From: Flexibacter flexilis DSM 6793
GTDB taxonomy: Bacteria; Bacteroidota; Bacteroidia; Cytophagales; Flexibacteraceae
Direction of reading: 5' to 3'
Assembly (NCBI RefSeq): GCF_900112255.1
Contig: NZ_FOLE01000001.1
Location: 620,001 to 684,000, forward strand
DNA: 64,000 nt
Shown here: in pieces, positions 38,501 through 44,947 of the stretch
Position numbering within the stretch: the stretch's first letter is position 1
Layout of the letters: each line of letters begins with the position of its first letter
Translations under genes and position numbers: made by a program
Notes under the pieces: model-generated
The model's input: the letters and a program-made list of their open reading frames with translations, nothing else
Told to the model about the DNA's origin: nothing
The model's database searches: none

Positions 38501-38696
38501 GGGTTATTACCAAAGCATCAAAGATGCGTCGGCTAACTTCTTTATTGGCTATTTGCCGAAAGGTACGTTTGTGTTTGAATACGATTTGCGCGTGGCGCAA
38601 GCGGGTAGTTTCTCCAATGGCATCACGAGCATACAATGTATGTACGCGCCAGAGTTCACTACACACTCGGAGGGCATTCGCGTAAATATTAAGTAA
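32589..38696 (+). CDS. bacterial alpha-2-macroglobulin with intact thioester motif
   Basis: A 2035-aa protein (start MKRHPLLLFVLCVWAWANTS, Sec signal ending SFAQ). A helical N-terminal region is followed by MG1-type domains (FLFADRAIYRPTQTVYFKGI is the conserved MG motif), then carboxypeptidase-like and MG domains, a linker rich in Ala/Lys/Pro (residues about 1205-1260), the A2M family motif (LTRWKMLGLAHTKDVSFG), and the thioester domain with PYECAEQTFSRYY. Cys1494 and Gln1497 can form the internal thioester. The C-terminal receptor-binding-like domain closes the protein. Bacterial A2Ms trap proteases in the periplasm. The usual partner, penicillin-binding protein 1C, is not adjacent. Confidence 0.92.
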   Translation: MKRHPLLLFVLCVWAWANTSFAQTKTPTMKNTSYESLWAETDKLMGKGLPESARKKVEEIERKAIAEKNEVQQIKVLFYLASISASKDEDYEASNIIALEQQLQNKKISVAKSGVLHSVLGQYYQQYLDNNRWRIYEMSAPKDVELKGKVPTIETLATLNINQLSEIIITHYEQSMQNAKQLQQLPMAQFETLTTGGKQNRHLYPTLFDILAMRALDALNNDELFNTRPHEQFYINNPAYFGLAKEFVKLNIGTPDSLSVKWRMLRTYQQLAAFHLQDPKNDALINLEKKRIEFVLNNYTDSNTKTELYEKSLLAAADTYKNNEQVTEFLATVAQQRQAAGKPHEAIKIAQQGISLYPKSRGAALCQNIINAIQQPELSVTNLNITPSGLPQLALLSYRNLKSTRLSIYKISGNDYKWFKDYHYYNNKEHLSKILDLLEKKKPVNEQVVNLPDSNDYKTHSTEAKIPALDLGYYIIAVANDADLSKAQQLQLDAFQVSDLSFFVRNQEKEIRVLHRETGKPIAGVKVMAEYKYYDSHTGKEVVRETKYLTTSADGRANVPPMQNHHIAISLQSNHDTLSNCTSFGGDIHKPQPPQTQTQMFLFADRAIYRPTQTVYFKGIMIEKGLRDKAKVLADKEIWIKLLDPNDEEVFSKSYKTNQYGSLSGSVALPSGVLNGSFRLVANHAETDEYRWNYGSLAELNIQVEEYKRPKFEATFEPITGSFRLGDTISVTGVAKAFAGYGLDGAKVVLSIERQAYKPIYWWCWWVPPASKTSTVVLNQTLKTDQNGKFVVRFPALPDLAESDGTEFIYNIKADVIDQNGETHTANTSVQVGKTSLRLTANIGEEVNKEQKINLTVSSTNTVGQAVGAQVTARLYRVQTGTKATHSRYWTLPDAPTISDSDFAKDFPSDAPYHLQEPKTLLQTISFDTKTTTALTFKDLEKLPVGVYWVELETKDQHQTPVKAEYMFKLIAPKGKEIAKPLVFEAKLLRSSVEPLENAEILVVSSEKDFVVLYEVEHEGRIISSEQLTLNAEQRVLSLPIKEEYRGNVGIHLTAVRHNHTYSQTLTVYVPYTNKDLKISFETFRSKLLPNEKETWKLKISGYKSEKVAAEMLATLYDASLDAFAPNSFYMSVFNSYYPYLNWGGNTTFAQALNSYRWPATHYERYTSDDSYEDFRIHVPRRYRYGAVRKGMAPTAAYESMSDASVEMKTAAAPAPAMKAKKVAEQTLMAGNIAKEEAADTDNSVAPPKPQAQAAAPLEVKARSNFNETAFFLPHLQTNDKGEILVNFTIPESLTRWKMLGLAHTKDVSFGTVTNELVTQKTLMVVPNMPRFLRESDTIFLSTKIKNLSDKALQGKVQLQLFDALTQKSIDEQLGNKANTFDFSCPAAESSTATWKIIVPAGLEAVQYKIVAQAGTYSDGEEAVLPVLTNRILVTEALPLPIRGKQTKTFELEKLTKKASPTARNHSLTLEFTQNPAWYAVQALPYLMEYPYECAEQTFSRYYANSLAAHIVGSNPKIKAVFEQWKQSDSSAFLSNLQKNQELKSLLLQETPWVLQAKNESENKRRIAFLFDMIKMGEGLDAAIAKLEQMQMASGAFPWFKGMNENPYITQYIVAGIGHLQQLGVISIEKDARIAAIAEKAIAYLDNKMREDYEYLKKLHKVNLKEQHVGGLHIHYLYTRSFFKQEMEARNREAFSYYLGQSKKYWLSQPLYTQGLAALALHRYNEKETAKSIVASLSEKALHSEEMGMYWRANSGYFWYEAPIERQAIMIEVFDEVAQNAKAVEDLKVWLLKNKQTTNWETTKATAEACYALLLRGGNWLTDTQPIEISVGSQKIDLSKIKQEAGTGYFKTTFEAEQIKPEMGRVTVTKRDEGVAWGALYWQYFEQLDHITKAENNPLVIRKKLYKKQAGARGTELLPITTQTLEVGDMVQVRVEITTDRDLEYVHLKDLRASGFEPAETLSGYEWRNGLGYYQSIKDASANFFIGYLPKGTFVFEYDLRVAQAGSFSNGITSIQCMYAPEFTTHSEGIRVNIK

Positions 38697-38717
38697 TTGA
38701 CATTTAATTCAATAAAT

Positions 38718-38756
38718 AAAAAAGGACTTCGCCGCAATGGTTAGAAGTCCTTTTTT
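38718..38756. terminator. bidirectional terminator between A2M and SPFH genes
   Basis: Perfect 13-bp arms AAAAAAGGACTTC / GAAGTCCTTTTTT with a 13-base loop, between two convergent genes. Confidence 0.9.
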
Positions 38757-38777
38757 ATTTACTCAAAAATATATCAT

Positions 38778-39542
38778 TTATACATCATTATTCTTCTTCG
38801 CTACCAGCTCCGTGAAGCTTCTGGCGGCATTGCTGAAGTCGGATGGAACTAATACGATGGTTGTTGTATTGTTGTCGATGCCAATTTCGGAAAGCATTTG
38901 CATACGTCGGAGTTCGAGGGCAATCGGGCTGCCTTCCATCTCTTTCGCGCCTTGCGTGAGCTTGATAGATGCGTCCAACTCGGCTTCCGCTTTTACCATT
39001 CTGGCGCGTTTTTCGCGAATGGCTTCGGCTTCTCTGGCCATGGCGCGTTGCATTCCTTCAGGAATTTCTACGTCTTTCATTTCTACCATTTCGATTTTGA
39101 CACCCCACGGCTCTGTGGTTTGATCCACGATTTTTTGTAGTGTCGCGTTGATTTGCTCCCGCTCGCGTAAGACCTCATCTAAAGTATGTTGGCCGATAAT
39201 ATTGCGCAGCGCGGAGACAGAAAACTGATACACGGCTTTATTATAGTCCACTACCTTCAAAATTGCGCCTTCGGGGTTGATGATTTTGAACCATAACACC
39301 GCATTTACTTTGATGGTAACGCTATCTTTAGTAATGGTTTCTTGTTGTTCTAAATCAACGGTCTTGGTACGAATATCCACGACTTGCTGCCGCTCAATGA
39401 TGGGGATAATCCAATACAAACCCGGCCCTTTGATGGCATTAAAGCGGCCAAGCCTGAAAACAATGGCGCGTTGATACTCTTGCGCTACTCTAATGCCCGA
39501 TATAAGGACTACTAACGCAAATACAATTATTGGATATAACAT
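38778..39542 (-). CDS. stomatin/SPFH (slipin) membrane protein
   Basis: A 254-aa protein with an N-terminal membrane anchor (MLYPIIVFALVVLISGI), then the SPFH domain: VAQEYQRAIVFRLGRFNAIK, GPGLYWIIPIIERQQVVDIR, KDSVTIKVNAVLWFKI. A coiled-coil follows (MQRAMAREAEAIREKRARMV). This is the slipin type of prokaryotic stomatin, normally paired with an NfeD membrane protease; no NfeD gene is adjacent. It is thought to organise membrane microdomains. Confidence 0.9.
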   Translation of the reverse strand: MLYPIIVFALVVLISGIRVAQEYQRAIVFRLGRFNAIKGPGLYWIIPIIERQQVVDIRTKTVDLEQQETITKDSVTIKVNAVLWFKIINPEGAILKVVDYNKAVYQFSVSALRNIIGQHTLDEVLREREQINATLQKIVDQTTEPWGVKIEMVEMKDVEIPEGMQRAMAREAEAIREKRARMVKAEAELDASIKLTQGAKEMEGSPIALELRRMQMLSEIGIDNNTTTIVLVPSDFSNAARSFTELVAKKNNDV

Positions 39543-39707
39543 AAATTTGTTTGTTTTATTTTAATTTTAGAAGTGTAATTGCCTACTGCAATTGCCCGAA
39601 ACTAAAATAAAATAGTTTGTTTTTGCAACTGTGTATTGATATATGTATAGCAACGGTTGTTTTGCGTGATAGACGACATTTATTAATACAAAAAGGTTTG
39701 ATTTAAT

Positions 39708-39727
39708 AGACGCATTTCAATGCGTCT
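39708..39727. repeat. short palindromic repeat (AGACGCATT-TC-AATGCGTCT)
   Basis: A perfect 9-bp inverted repeat with a 2-base loop in the 300-bp gap between the SPFH gene and the hydrolase gene. It resembles REP-like dispersed palindromes; copy number elsewhere cannot be judged. The rest of the gap (39543-39843) shows no gene. Confidence 0.5.
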
Positions 39728-39805
39728 CTATGTTAAAAAAGACAACTTGATAAATATTGTCATTATTAAAATACACAAGACTGTGCGCATGTACAGAAAC
39801 GCCAA

Positions 39806-39827
39806 AACCCGCCACGTTTGGCAGGTT
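39806..39827 (-). terminator. terminator after the hydrolase gene
   Basis: AACCCGCCA / TGGCAGGTT stem (one wobble) with a 4-base loop, 17 bases after the stop of the gene on the minus strand. Confidence 0.55.
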
Positions 39828-39843
39828 CTGACGCTCTTCTTCA

Positions 39844-41133
39844 CTAACTCCAAAAACTATACAGTTCCCAGTATCCAAACAACACGACTAACACACAATA
39901 TATAATTACATTGGTAGTCAGTAGCATTCGGGCAAAAATGCCCCATTCGTTATTTTTCCAAGTTCTAACGCTTGCCAAGCTCAAGGGAATAAGCAAACCC
40001 AACAAAGCAAAAGGAATGTAAGATGATGCCGTAACCCATTGATTATAAAAGTCTTTATATGGAGCTTTGAAATAAAATAAATTAGGATTTGTACAAAGCA
40101 CTACCATATATCCAAATAAAATCAGACCTAATGGCACTAATAATAATTGTAATTTCAAACCACGATATTTAGCATAATGCAAACCGAAGAAGAAAGCAGT
40201 AAACAAAAACAAACCACCGCAAGCAATCAGAAAAAGCATGAGGGATAAATTATTTTTGGGCGTTTTGTAAGTAGCCAATTTTTCAAATTCGGGATTTGGG
40301 GCAAACAATGGCGCAACCGCAATGATATGATTGCCTTTGGCTAATTCTTGTTTCAAATCGAATGCCGCCGTTTGGTTGTATTGATGATAAAAATACAGAT
40401 TCACTGTTTTGGCTTTGGTATTCCAGATAGAAGTAAGCAATGTTCCGTCTCCAATTTTGGGGCGACAAACGTGCATTGTGTCCGATACTGCCCTGCAAAA
40501 CGCCAGCGTCGTATCTATTTTATTGGCCAGAAATGACGCTCCGTTGGCATAGCGTTTAAACTCTTTTTTGCGGTCGTCGGGTGTGATGCTGGGACAGAAA
40601 TTTGCTAACACGTATTTGGAATCGTGGCCGATGGTCAGGGCAAAAGATTCGACCAGTAGATATTTGCCAGAAGTATCTACATAAATAAAAACATCGTCCA
40701 GAAAAAAACTGTAATCATACTGACTGATGTACGCTTTGGCTTCCTCGACGGTTTGGCAATGGTGCAAGATGTCTTTGAGATATTGCGTGGGGTTGTTGAT
40801 GGGCTTTTTGTCCCGAAAAGAAACTCTCGCTTCTGGTGGCGTGTAGGAAGCAAGACGCGAAAACACCAAGCCTTTTTCGTTCATGCCCGACTGCGGCGCG
40901 TAACCATTGTGGCCATCGTAGCGCGAACCCGTAAAAGCTGCGCCATAAGTTTGCGGGGTTTTGGCCGTCTCGAACCAAATATGTGGCGTAGTGCGCCAAG
41001 CATCTTCATTGCACCCGACCATTGTTTGGCGGCCAAGCGTTACTTTGTACATACTGCAAGCCAGTGTGTTAGCCCAAAAAATCAATATGAGTAAGGCTGT
41101 GCCTATTAGTGAAAGCAAATGGCGTTTTTTCAT
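39844..41133 (-). CDS. Ntn-type amide hydrolase fused to a C-terminal membrane domain
   Basis: A 429-aa protein (start MKKRHLLSLIGTALL). After a signal-like helix comes LACSMYKVTLGRQTMVGCNE with DAW, the pattern of choloylglycine/penicillin-V acylase-type Ntn hydrolases, where a Cys becomes the N-terminal nucleophile (Cys26 here) followed by G...GRN.D. Further family-like segments are GYAPQSGMNEKGLVFSRLAS and VEEAKAYISQYDYSFFLDDV. The catalytic domain spans about residues 26-280. The last 150 residues carry four to five membrane helices (LMLFLIACGGLFLFTAFFF, LLLVPLGLILFGYMVVL, YIPFALLGLLIPLSL, LLTTNVIIYCVLVVLFGYW). It likely cleaves an amide outside the cytoplasmic membrane; the substrate is unknown. 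Confidence 0.7.
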   Translation of the reverse strand: MKKRHLLSLIGTALLILIFWANTLACSMYKVTLGRQTMVGCNEDAWRTTPHIWFETAKTPQTYGAAFTGSRYDGHNGYAPQSGMNEKGLVFSRLASYTPPEARVSFRDKKPINNPTQYLKDILHHCQTVEEAKAYISQYDYSFFLDDVFIYVDTSGKYLLVESFALTIGHDSKYVLANFCPSITPDDRKKEFKRYANGASFLANKIDTTLAFCRAVSDTMHVCRPKIGDGTLLTSIWNTKAKTVNLYFYHQYNQTAAFDLKQELAKGNHIIAVAPLFAPNPEFEKLATYKTPKNNLSLMLFLIACGGLFLFTAFFFGLHYAKYRGLKLQLLLVPLGLILFGYMVVLCTNPNLFYFKAPYKDFYNQWVTASSYIPFALLGLLIPLSLASVRTWKNNEWGIFARMLLTTNVIIYCVLVVLFGYWELYSFWS

Positions 41134-41262
41134 CTTTGCGGGGTGTGGGGAATGTGCTAAAAACCACATTGCAAAGGTGCGCCGAAGTATCCTAAACAGA
41201 AATTCCGTTATGCCAACGCCGTGTATTTGTCTGCAAAAATGGCGTTTGCGGCTGCGAAATCC

Positions 41263-41949
41263 TTAGCCGCCGATACGTTGAAAAAATGCGTCGCGGTAAG
41301 TTTCGGAAATGGGAATGAGTTGGTCGGCGATGCGAATGCGACCACGCTCCACCGAATCTATTTTACTGATAGCCAACATGTAAGACTTATGTACGCGACA
41401 AATTTGGTTGGCGGGAATGAGTTGTTCGAACTCCGAAAAGTTTTGCAAAGTCATTATCTTTTTGGTGGTGGTATGGATACGGCGATAGTCGCGCATTCCT
41501 TCAATGAATAAAATGTCGTCGATATTAACTTTTTCGAGTCGGTTTTCGGTTTTTATAAATAGAAATTGTGGCGCGGCGGCTAATGTTGCGGGCTTTTTGT
41601 CCTGAATCTTATTAACCGACTGCAAGAAACGTTCAAAAGTAAAAGGCTTTAGTAGATAATCGGTTACGTTGAGTTCGTAGCCCTTGAGTGCGTAGTTGGG
41701 GTAAGCGGTCGTGATAATTACTTGCGCCTCTATTCGGAAGGTTTCCAGTAATTCGATGCCTGAAATTTCGTCCATGTTTATATCCAAAAACAAGACTTCT
41801 ACTTTATTCGCTTTGAGAAAAGCCACGCCTTCCAGTGCGTTTTCAAAACAGGCGAGAAGTTGTAAAAAAGGCGTTTTTTCGACAAACATTTTAGTGCGTT
41901 CCATTGCCAAAGGTTCGTCTTCAATAATAATACAGGTGTATTTAATCAT
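41263..41949 (-). CDS. LytTR family response regulator
   Basis: A 228-aa regulator. The receiver domain has IIIEDEPLA (acidic pocket at residues 10-11), phosphorylated Asp56 in VLFLDINM, and TTAYPNYALKGYELN with the conserved Lys after LL. The C-terminal LytTR DNA-binding domain begins near residue 125 (LFIKTENRLEKVNIDDILFI, EGMRDYRRIHT) and contains ICRVHKSYMLAISKIDSVER. Its start overlaps the histidine kinase gene by 8 bases; both form one two-component system. Confidence 0.95.
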   Translation of the reverse strand: MIKYTCIIIEDEPLAMERTKMFVEKTPFLQLLACFENALEGVAFLKANKVEVLFLDINMDEISGIELLETFRIEAQVIITTAYPNYALKGYELNVTDYLLKPFTFERFLQSVNKIQDKKPATLAAAPQFLFIKTENRLEKVNIDDILFIEGMRDYRRIHTTTKKIMTLQNFSEFEQLIPANQICRVHKSYMLAISKIDSVERGRIRIADQLIPISETYRDAFFQRIGG

Positions 41950-42979
41950 GCGTAATTAATAGTTTTACCGTATAAATATTATTCTTGTTTTTTATTTCGA
42001 GTTTGTGCCTGTGTTTATAAATAAATTCTAATCGTTTTTGAATTAGATTTTGACCTAAACCATTGTATTCTTTTTCTGTTTTTTTGTCGGGATTAAATTT
42101 ATTTTTACACTCAAAATAAATGTTTTTTTCTTCGGTGCGAATTGTCATAACGATGGCATCAGGTTCTTTTTTGTTGGTAGAGTGTTTGAAGGCGTTTTCT
42201 ACAAAAGTAATCAAGGCCATTGGCGCAATGGTGTGATTGTTTGTGTCGCCGATGACGGAAAATGTTACAAAATTGGTGTTAGACGTTCGGATTTTTTGTA
42301 AGGCTATGTATTGCTGGATATATTCTATTTCTCTGCTCAACGGAATGGTTTCTTGCTTGGTTTCGTAAAGCATAAAACGCAGGATATCAGAAAGTTTATT
42401 CAAATAAACTGAAGCAATTTGGGCATCTTTTAGGATAAGTACATCAATATTGTTAATCGTATTAAACAAAAAATGTGGGTCTAACTGCGACTTTACCAAA
42501 GCCAGCTCGATTTGATGATTTTTTAAAGTGAGTGCTTCTTTAATGCGCATTTCGTCGTACCATGTTACGAAGCCTTTTATGGCAACCCCCATCAGGCCAG
42601 TGGCCAACGCAATGGCCATCATGGAAATAATTTTGAAAAAAAATTGGTCAGACTGCTGATTAAACAACATCTTGTAGCCAAACAAAAGCACAACGAAAAG
42701 CACGCTTAAAAGTCCCAAAAACAACGCGGTAATGAGCGCACCCGTAAGCGATTGTTTAACCTTTTTTGTCTTGATGTATTTGGGAAATAAAACGACATAG
42801 AATAAATAAAACCCGCTGACCGACGGCAAAAACACAAAAGCCATTCCCACTTTAAAAATATACCGCAAATTATAGTTTTCGGCGAAGCCATTGGTAGCTG
42901 CGGCGACTACAATTAATAATAAAATGGTATAAAATATCCAAAAAGCAATTTGAATAAGTAAGTCAGTGGATTTATTCAT
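41942..42979 (-). CDS. LytS/YehU-type sensor histidine kinase
   Basis: A 345-aa membrane kinase with four predicted helices (residues about 10-30, 42-63, 78-101, 116-138). The His_kinase domain has LVKSQLDPHFLFNTINNIDV with phosphorylated His169, and a degenerate HATPase_c domain with PMALITFVENAFKHSTNKKE and YNGLGQNLIQKRLEFIYKHR. It signals to the LytTR regulator directly downstream. The stimulus is unknown. Confidence 0.95.
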   Translation of the reverse strand: MNKSTDLLIQIAFWIFYTILLLIVVAAATNGFAENYNLRYIFKVGMAFVFLPSVSGFYLFYVVLFPKYIKTKKVKQSLTGALITALFLGLLSVLFVVLLFGYKMLFNQQSDQFFFKIISMMAIALATGLMGVAIKGFVTWYDEMRIKEALTLKNHQIELALVKSQLDPHFLFNTINNIDVLILKDAQIASVYLNKLSDILRFMLYETKQETIPLSREIEYIQQYIALQKIRTSNTNFVTFSVIGDTNNHTIAPMALITFVENAFKHSTNKKEPDAIVMTIRTEEKNIYFECKNKFNPDKKTEKEYNGLGQNLIQKRLEFIYKHRHKLEIKNKNNIYTVKLLITHD

Positions 42980-43004
42980 TGGTCAGTAGTTTTTTAACAC
43001 AAAA

Positions 43005-43053
43005 AAAGTATCGGAAATATTTATTTTTTAGGATAAAATATCTCCGATACTTT
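43005..43053 (-). terminator. terminator after the glycosyltransferase gene
   Basis: AAAGTATCGGA / TCCGATACTTT arms (11 bp) with a 27-base AT-rich loop; a T run follows on the minus strand. It separates the glycosyltransferase from the LytS/LytTR operon. Confidence 0.75.
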
Positions 43054-43081
43054 CGGTTATTGTGAAGGTATTTTTGGGGCT

Positions 43082-44074
43082 TTAATTCTTGATTTCGACC
43101 CCAACGGCATCCGAAATCAAATATTCGTTGCGACGTGCGCCCGCCAAAGAAATCATTTCGCCCAAAAAGCCCGCCAAGAACAGTTGCATGCCCAAAATGA
43201 TGGCCACCAGAGCCAAGAAAAACAGTGGTTGGTCGGTGATGTTGCGCAACTGACGCGCCGACATTCCTTGTCCGTAGATGTAATACATTTTTTCGGCAAT
43301 CAGGTAAAAGGAAATGAGAAAGCCGACAAAAAACGAAAGCGACCCCCACGTTCCGAAGAAGTGCATCGGGCGGCGGCGGAATTTGGAGACGAACATAATG
43401 GACATCAAGTCCAAGAAACCGTACACGAAGCGTTCCAATCCGAATTTGGTAACACCGTATTTGCGCGCGCGGTGCTCTACTACCTTCTCCCCTATTTTCT
43501 CAAAACCGTTCCATTTGGCAATGACAGGAATGTAGCGGTGCATTTCGCCGTACACCTCGATACTTTTCACGACTTTGGACTGGTAAGCTTTGAGGCCGCA
43601 GTTAAAATCATGAAGTTTTATGCCTGATGCCCAACTGGTTACACCATTGAATAATTTGGTCGGGATGGTTTTGGAAAGTGGGTCGTAGCGTTTTTTCTTC
43701 CAGCCCGAAATCATGTGATAGCCTTGCCTTTTGATAAGGTCGTAGAGTTCGGGAATCTCGTCGGGGCTGTCTTGCAAGTCGGCATCCATCGTAATCACGA
43801 CCTCGCCGAGGCAATGACGAAAACCCGTGTTCAGGGCTGCCGACTTGCCATAATTGCGCGTAAAACTAATGCCTTTAACGTTAGGATTTTGGGCGGCAAT
43901 TTGCCCAATTACCTGCCACGAATTGTCGCGGCTGCCGTCATTAACCAGCAAAACTTCATAAGAAAAGTTGTTGGCTTTCATTACGCGGTCAATCCATTGG
44001 CAAAGTTCTGGCAAGGATTCTTCCTCGTTGAAAAGCGGTACAACTACCGAAATATCAATTGTATAAGGATTCAT
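43082..44074 (-). CDS. GT2 glycosyltransferase, GtrB/DPM1-like
   Basis: A 330-aa protein: GT2 fold with ISVVVPLFNEEESLPELCQW, LLVNDGSRDNSW, the DxD-type VVITMDADLQDSPDEIPELY, and DFNCGLKAYQSKVVKSIEVY. Two C-terminal membrane helices follow (FFGTWGSLSFFVGFLISFYL and PLFFLALVAIILGMQLFLAG). This is the architecture of polyprenyl-phosphate glycosyltransferases that build lipid-linked sugar for envelope polymers. It is 54 bases downstream of the DUF4199 gene on the same strand. Confidence 0.92.
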   Translation of the reverse strand: MNPYTIDISVVVPLFNEEESLPELCQWIDRVMKANNFSYEVLLVNDGSRDNSWQVIGQIAAQNPNVKGISFTRNYGKSAALNTGFRHCLGEVVITMDADLQDSPDEIPELYDLIKRQGYHMISGWKKKRYDPLSKTIPTKLFNGVTSWASGIKLHDFNCGLKAYQSKVVKSIEVYGEMHRYIPVIAKWNGFEKIGEKVVEHRARKYGVTKFGLERFVYGFLDLMSIMFVSKFRRRPMHFFGTWGSLSFFVGFLISFYLIAEKMYYIYGQGMSARQLRNITDQPLFFLALVAIILGMQLFLAGFLGEMISLAGARRNEYLISDAVGVEIKN

Positions 44075-44128
44075 TGTAAAACTAAAAACGTCGGCCTTTT
44101 TGGGAAGGACAACGTTTATTAAGGTTAA

Positions 44129-44680
44129 TTATTTTTTATCTAAATCGAAAGGGCTGTTTTGGGGAGCTTTCTTAATCACCAAAGCGGCAATAGAAGCCAT
44201 TACCAAACCTATCACCATATAAATACCTAAACTTTGTCCGAGTTTGAATATCGTAAAAGCATAATCTTCTTTTTCTACGCGCTCCATTGCTTTATCAATT
44301 TCGCCTTCTGGTGTTCCGAATTTCTCCATCATGGCGCGTGTTTTTTCGATGGAAACATCTTTAACGGTTTGCGATAATTCGGGATCTACAAAATTGAATA
44401 TCACGTAGTTGCCAATATGCCAAACCACTTCAGCAGACACATACATTACCATTAGCACTAACAAAGCTTCTCCAAAAGTAAAAGTATTGTCATTGTTTTT
44501 TCGCAGTTGAACCGTAAAATAAATAATAGCTGCCCAAACTAACGCATAAACTCCCGCGCGGGCAAAGCCTAAAAAGACTTCCACGCCCATCAAATAGAGC
44601 ATAAACAAGGCAACAGTATAGGCCAAGCCTACCATAATTCCGTATTGAATGGCTACAAAATTGAAACTTTTGTTTTGCAT
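44129..44680 (-). CDS. DUF4199 membrane protein
   Basis: A 183-aa protein with four membrane segments (YGIMVGLAYTVALFMLYLM, GVYALVWAAIIYFTV, FTFGEALLVLMVMYVSAEVV, IYMVIGLVMASIAALVI) and a soluble acidic loop between helices 3 and 4 that includes FGTPEGEIDKAMERVE. This is the DUF4199 pattern, a Bacteroidota family often encoded next to GT2 glycosyltransferases. Probably co-transcribed with the GT2 gene. Confidence 0.85.
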   Translation of the reverse strand: MQNKSFNFVAIQYGIMVGLAYTVALFMLYLMGVEVFLGFARAGVYALVWAAIIYFTVQLRKNNDNTFTFGEALLVLMVMYVSAEVVWHIGNYVIFNFVDPELSQTVKDVSIEKTRAMMEKFGTPEGEIDKAMERVEKEDYAFTIFKLGQSLGIYMVIGLVMASIAALVIKKAPQNSPFDLDKK

Positions 44681-44821
44681 ATTAAGTACCTAAATGGTTA
44701 AAAATGATAAATGTGTTCTTGATAAGTGTTTGTGCAAAAAGATAAAGAAATGTGCTATTAGCGAAGAATATTTACAGAAATTATCTTCAAAACATTGCTT
44801 TTTTATTGGCCTAACTGCGAA

Positions 44822-44854
44822 CAAATATACAAGGTAATTTGTGATAAAATACAA
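44822..44854 (-). promoter_or_regulatory. promoter candidate for the DUF4199-GT2 operon
   Basis: On the minus strand TATATTTG (44829-44822) with TTG (44854-44852) 22 bases upstream. It is about 140 bases before the ATG at 44680. Confidence 0.4.
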
Positions 44855-44889
44855 GTGGGACGTAACAGGTTCAAGGGTTTTGAGATAAA

Positions 44890-44923
44890 AATAAAAGCTA
44901 CCCCAAAAAGAGTAGCTTTTATT
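44890..44923 (-). terminator. terminator after the giant repeat gene
   Basis: Perfect 12-bp arms AATAAAAGCTAC / GTAGCTTTTATT with a 10-base loop, 24 bases after the stop. Confidence 0.85.
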
Positions 44924-44947
44924 GTATAAAGTTTATTCAAATGCTAA

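Noticed and set aside
42972-43349. 125-codon minus-strand frame overlapping the GT2 gene end
   Set aside because: It overlaps the GT2 membrane helices and the terminator in another frame; no ribosome site or domain supports it.
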